Source: Gnetum montanum (Eukaryota; Streptophyta; Gnetopsida; Gnetales; Gnetaceae). Taken from it: DNA of 64,000 nucleotides. Below are positions 61,601 to 64,000 of this stretch, piece by piece. Below the pieces are notes generated by a model, which saw only the letters and a list, made by a program, of their open reading frames with translations, searched no databases and had not been told where the DNA came from. The position numbers were made by a program, and so were the translations under genes. The DNA lies in contig MNCI01007634.1 in the NCBI GenBank assembly GCA_015680685.1, positions 874,236 through 938,235 on the forward strand. The letters are read 5' to 3'. Within the stretch, counting starts at the first letter, position 1. Each line of letters opens with the position of its first letter.

Positions 61601-62860
61601 AGCATGGACCAAACCAAAAAATACCTAAAATGAAAAATTTGAAAATCCAAATCGAGGCGATTGAAGCTCAAAAAAGGCCTGATCATGGCTGAAGACAACA
61701 GGAAGGGATTGGAGGGCAAAAAAAAGATAACATTAGAGAATGCAAGTGAAAAAGAACTCAAGCGATGATGAAATTGAACGATGTGACACTAAAAACAAAC
61801 AACCAAGAAATCCAACAAGCTGGAGGCTTAACCAGCAAACCAAGAATATGCAAGTGGGTCCTCCCCATAGTAGGCAACAGCCTTATAGCCCCTACATACC
61901 CTCAACACCAGGTTCCATGGGCCCGAGTGCCAATAATAGGTGCCACTAGTTAAGACTCCAAACCAACAGAACCCGCCAAGGCATGAAAGACCAACAGAAA
62001 ACATGACGAACATATAAAACATAAAAAGGGCAGTGAGGTGAGTACGGAGAGAAGTGGGAATGGAAGGAGAAGAGAGAATGGAAATGCCGAGTGTTGGCCA
62101 CATGAAACCCTATGTGTCAGCATGGTTAAGTGACCCGACAAAACCTTTCGTGAGGACAAACCCAAACCATCCGCAAACAATAACCTCGTAGCGATAGACA
62201 AAGTTCTGACCATCCCCCAAGGAAACAAGAATGACCCCACAGAAAACCCCCACTCCAAGAAATGTGAGAAGAGGGAAGTGAAACAGAACAAAGTTAGAGA
62301 GGATCAAGGAAGTCCCATAACTAGTGCGTGTGGCCCATGAGAGGCGATCTAAGGGATGTGTTTTGANTCGTGGAGAGAGATGTGGAGTGGTAGAAAATCC
62401 ATAAGGACATACCACCAACCTAGAGAATAGAATAGAACAACGAATAAAAAATTCTCTTTGATGTTACACCCGATTCAAACCAGTGGGTTATCCCTCAGTC
62501 GGAGAACTACGCAAGTCACACATTCATTAAAACGTTTGTTAATTGAAGGGGTTGCATGTTTGCAACAAAATGAAAACCATGGAATGGTGAATGGGTGGAT
62601 GATGTGGACTCATTGCTGAGTTTATGAAGTAAAAATGACGTGAAATCCAAGGACAACCATGCAATGGCAGAAACCAAATAACTAGGAAGACGATTACAGT
62701 ACCCATCGTAATGAAAATCGACCACACCAAACAATATGATGACAAAAGGTAAACAAAAAGAACAAGAAAAATGAAAAATAAAAAATTTTGAAACAAAAAA
62801 TTGTAAAACAAAAAGTGTAAAACAAAAAAAATGATAAAATGGTGAGGGGTGCAATGAAAT
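61600..62860 (-). other. Spacer between integrase and extra ORF copy 3
   Basis: It aligns in part with 50266-51250. Overlapping open stretches on the minus strand (61828-62854) are hydrophobic and unlike any known domain. An N at 62367 marks an unresolved base. Confidence 0.55.
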
Positions 62861-62863
62861 GGG

Positions 62864-64000
62864 TCAGCAGGGATGAGCGTCTTCCCCATGATTTGGTGGA
62901 AAGGAGGAGATGCGAAAGATAGAGTGTGGATGATTGGCTAATGACGAGGTTGTGGCATTGGCTGTGTAAAGCTCACGGAAAGGTTTTAGTTGTTGGCGGT
63001 TGACCAACTGTGTTCTGGTGGGATCCCCAAGTTTGTGAATTAGTAAGGCCCTGGATGGGAAGTTTTCGGAGACAATATAAGGTCCCTCCCATAGTGTCTG
63101 AAACTTTGTCGATTGGGATATATGTGAGGGGTTCCAATACAATACCTTGTCTCCACATCGAAATGTGACCTTTCGAATCCTAAGATCATGTCGTTTCTTC
63201 TCAGAGGCCTTATGGGTTTCATTGGAAAATAGGGCCACTAATCGGTTCTCATCTAGCATGCTTAAGTTGATTAATCATTCTATTTGTGCTGGCAGTAGGT
63301 CAAGGTCGAGGTCATAGGTTGTGGATAGTGTCTAGAGTTCTGCTTGGATCAGAAGTGTTGGCAACTTACCGTACACTAACTTATAGGGAGAGTACCCTAC
63401 GGGAAGTTTCCAGATGGAGTGATAGGCCAATAGGGCATCGTTGAGCTTGGTGCTCCAATCCCTCTTGTATTTGGTAATTGTTCACGTGAGGATCTTAGTA
63501 ATTTCCCTATTTGTTACTTTAGCTTGCCCGTTGGCTTGGGGGTGATAGGGTGTTGTGAATTTGTGTGTTACTCCTAAGCGTTGCATGAGTTTGCGAAACG
63601 TGACCCCCGTGGAGTCCTATTGTCAAAAATGAGTGCATGAGACACTCCAAACCTGGTAATAATTTGTTGCTATACAAATCGTGCAATGGTGTTGGAAGAA
63701 TAGTCGATGACAGCTGTCACTTCTACCCACTTTGTATAGTAGTCCACCGCCATGATGATTTACGCCTTTCTATTTGACAAGGGGGTGATGGGTCCTATGA
63801 ATTAGATACCCCAGATGTCAAAGGGCTCCAGTGGCTAAATCCATTATTGAAGTCCCTCTAATTGGGTTATCATCCCTCCAGGAGCTGCTCGGTTGGGTGG
63901 TAGCACGATGCTACCCTCCATGTCCCGCCATCGAAGATGCTCATCCTAATGTAGGATGAATGTGAAATTAGGGACATATTCATCAAGATGTTTGTACATC
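62864..64000 (-). pseudogene. Integrase core and C-terminal region of the right-hand B unit
   Basis: On the minus strand DYYTKWVEVTAV (about 63750) carries the first aspartate. Near 63550-63500 is PYHPQANGQAKVTNREI, where the catalytic glutamate is lysine (AAA). An open stretch of 131 codons (63259-62864) holds the C-terminal GDKVLYWNPSHIS and WEGPYIV, the GPY/F motif of Ty3/gypsy integrases. This unit keeps the C-terminus that the B1 integrase at 51400 has lost. A zinc-binding part continues past the right edge. Confidence 0.85.

Larger units (their letters stand above)
45663..64000 (-). mobile_element. Composite Athila-like element B1, extends past the right edge
   Basis: On the minus strand, from the right edge leftward: integrase, spacer, extra ORF copy 3 (3' truncated), promoter region and extra ORF copy 2 (3' truncated), gag, protease, RT, RNase H, truncated integrase, spacer, extra ORF copy 1, polypurine tract and 3' LTR. 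No LTR separates these units. It is thus a collapsed tandem of at least two, probably three, related elements. No 5' LTR is within the window. Lineage is inferred from the primer sites of its family, the FMDDFS RT box, and an ORF after integrase. Confidence 0.75.

Noticed and set aside
61950-62889. Long hydrophobic minus-strand ORFs that could suggest a membrane protein
   Set aside because: They lie in the spacer between integrase and the extra ORF promoter. The aligned spacer at 50266-51250 has no such frame, so an envelope-like gene is not supported.

Overview
The window is nuclear DNA of a seed plant with a large, repeat-filled genome. The repeat families and the extra retrotransposon ORF recall gymnosperms such as conifers, but I cannot fix the species. 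I found no intact host gene, tRNA, rRNA or CRISPR array. Almost everything is decayed retrotransposon sequence, nested several layers deep. Most reading frames carry stops that look like C-to-T or G-to-A decay, so nearly all protein calls are pseudogenes. Lineages are named from primer-binding sites, gene order and short protein motifs read by eye.

Layout, left to right. (1) 1-2251 is the gag-protease part of an Athila-like Ty3/gypsy element on the minus strand (element B2). It resumes at 23676-24870, and a related 5' LTR lies at 30591-31599. (2) B2 is split by a 21.4-kb Tat/Ogre-like element on the minus strand (element D, 2252-23675). D has LTRs at 2252-4749 and 22249-23675, a CATCC target duplication, a polypurine tract, a primer-binding site, gag, protease, RT, RNase H, a second RNase H and integrase. 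Between protease and RT it holds about 9.3 kb with tandem repeats and a multi-exon gene on the opposite strand. Its 3' LTR is split by a solo LTR (2349-3236). (3) 24870-35400 is AT-rich. It holds a coiled-coil pseudogene, a 156-bp tandem repeat, an LTR, a SINE candidate and LINE remains. (4) A LINE reverse transcriptase beginning near 34980 is broken by a 6.1-kb element (A, 35417-41545, AGTAG duplication), a solo LTR (41806-43272, ATACC duplication) and the 5' LTR of another B element (43670). (5) From 45663 to the right edge, Athila-like sequence on the minus strand (B1) forms a composite: integrase, extra ORF copy 3, extra ORF copy 2, gag-protease-RT-truncated integrase, extra ORF copy 1, polypurine tract, 3' LTR.

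The most interesting system is the extra ORF of the Athila-like family, about 950 codons, lying between integrase and the 3' LTR. Each of three copies has its own TATA box, a leader exon, a GT-AG intron and a coding exon that begins directly after the acceptor. The distance from TATA to splice donor is 145-147 bp in all three. The protein has a basic N-terminus, a central domain resembling the plant 'putative plant transposon protein' family, a long coiled coil and a proline-rich tail. Element A has lost pol but keeps gag and a roughly 145-codon version of this ORF, joining its start to its C-terminal tail. A second curiosity is the antisense gene in element D, with at least four small introns, carried inside a retrotransposon.
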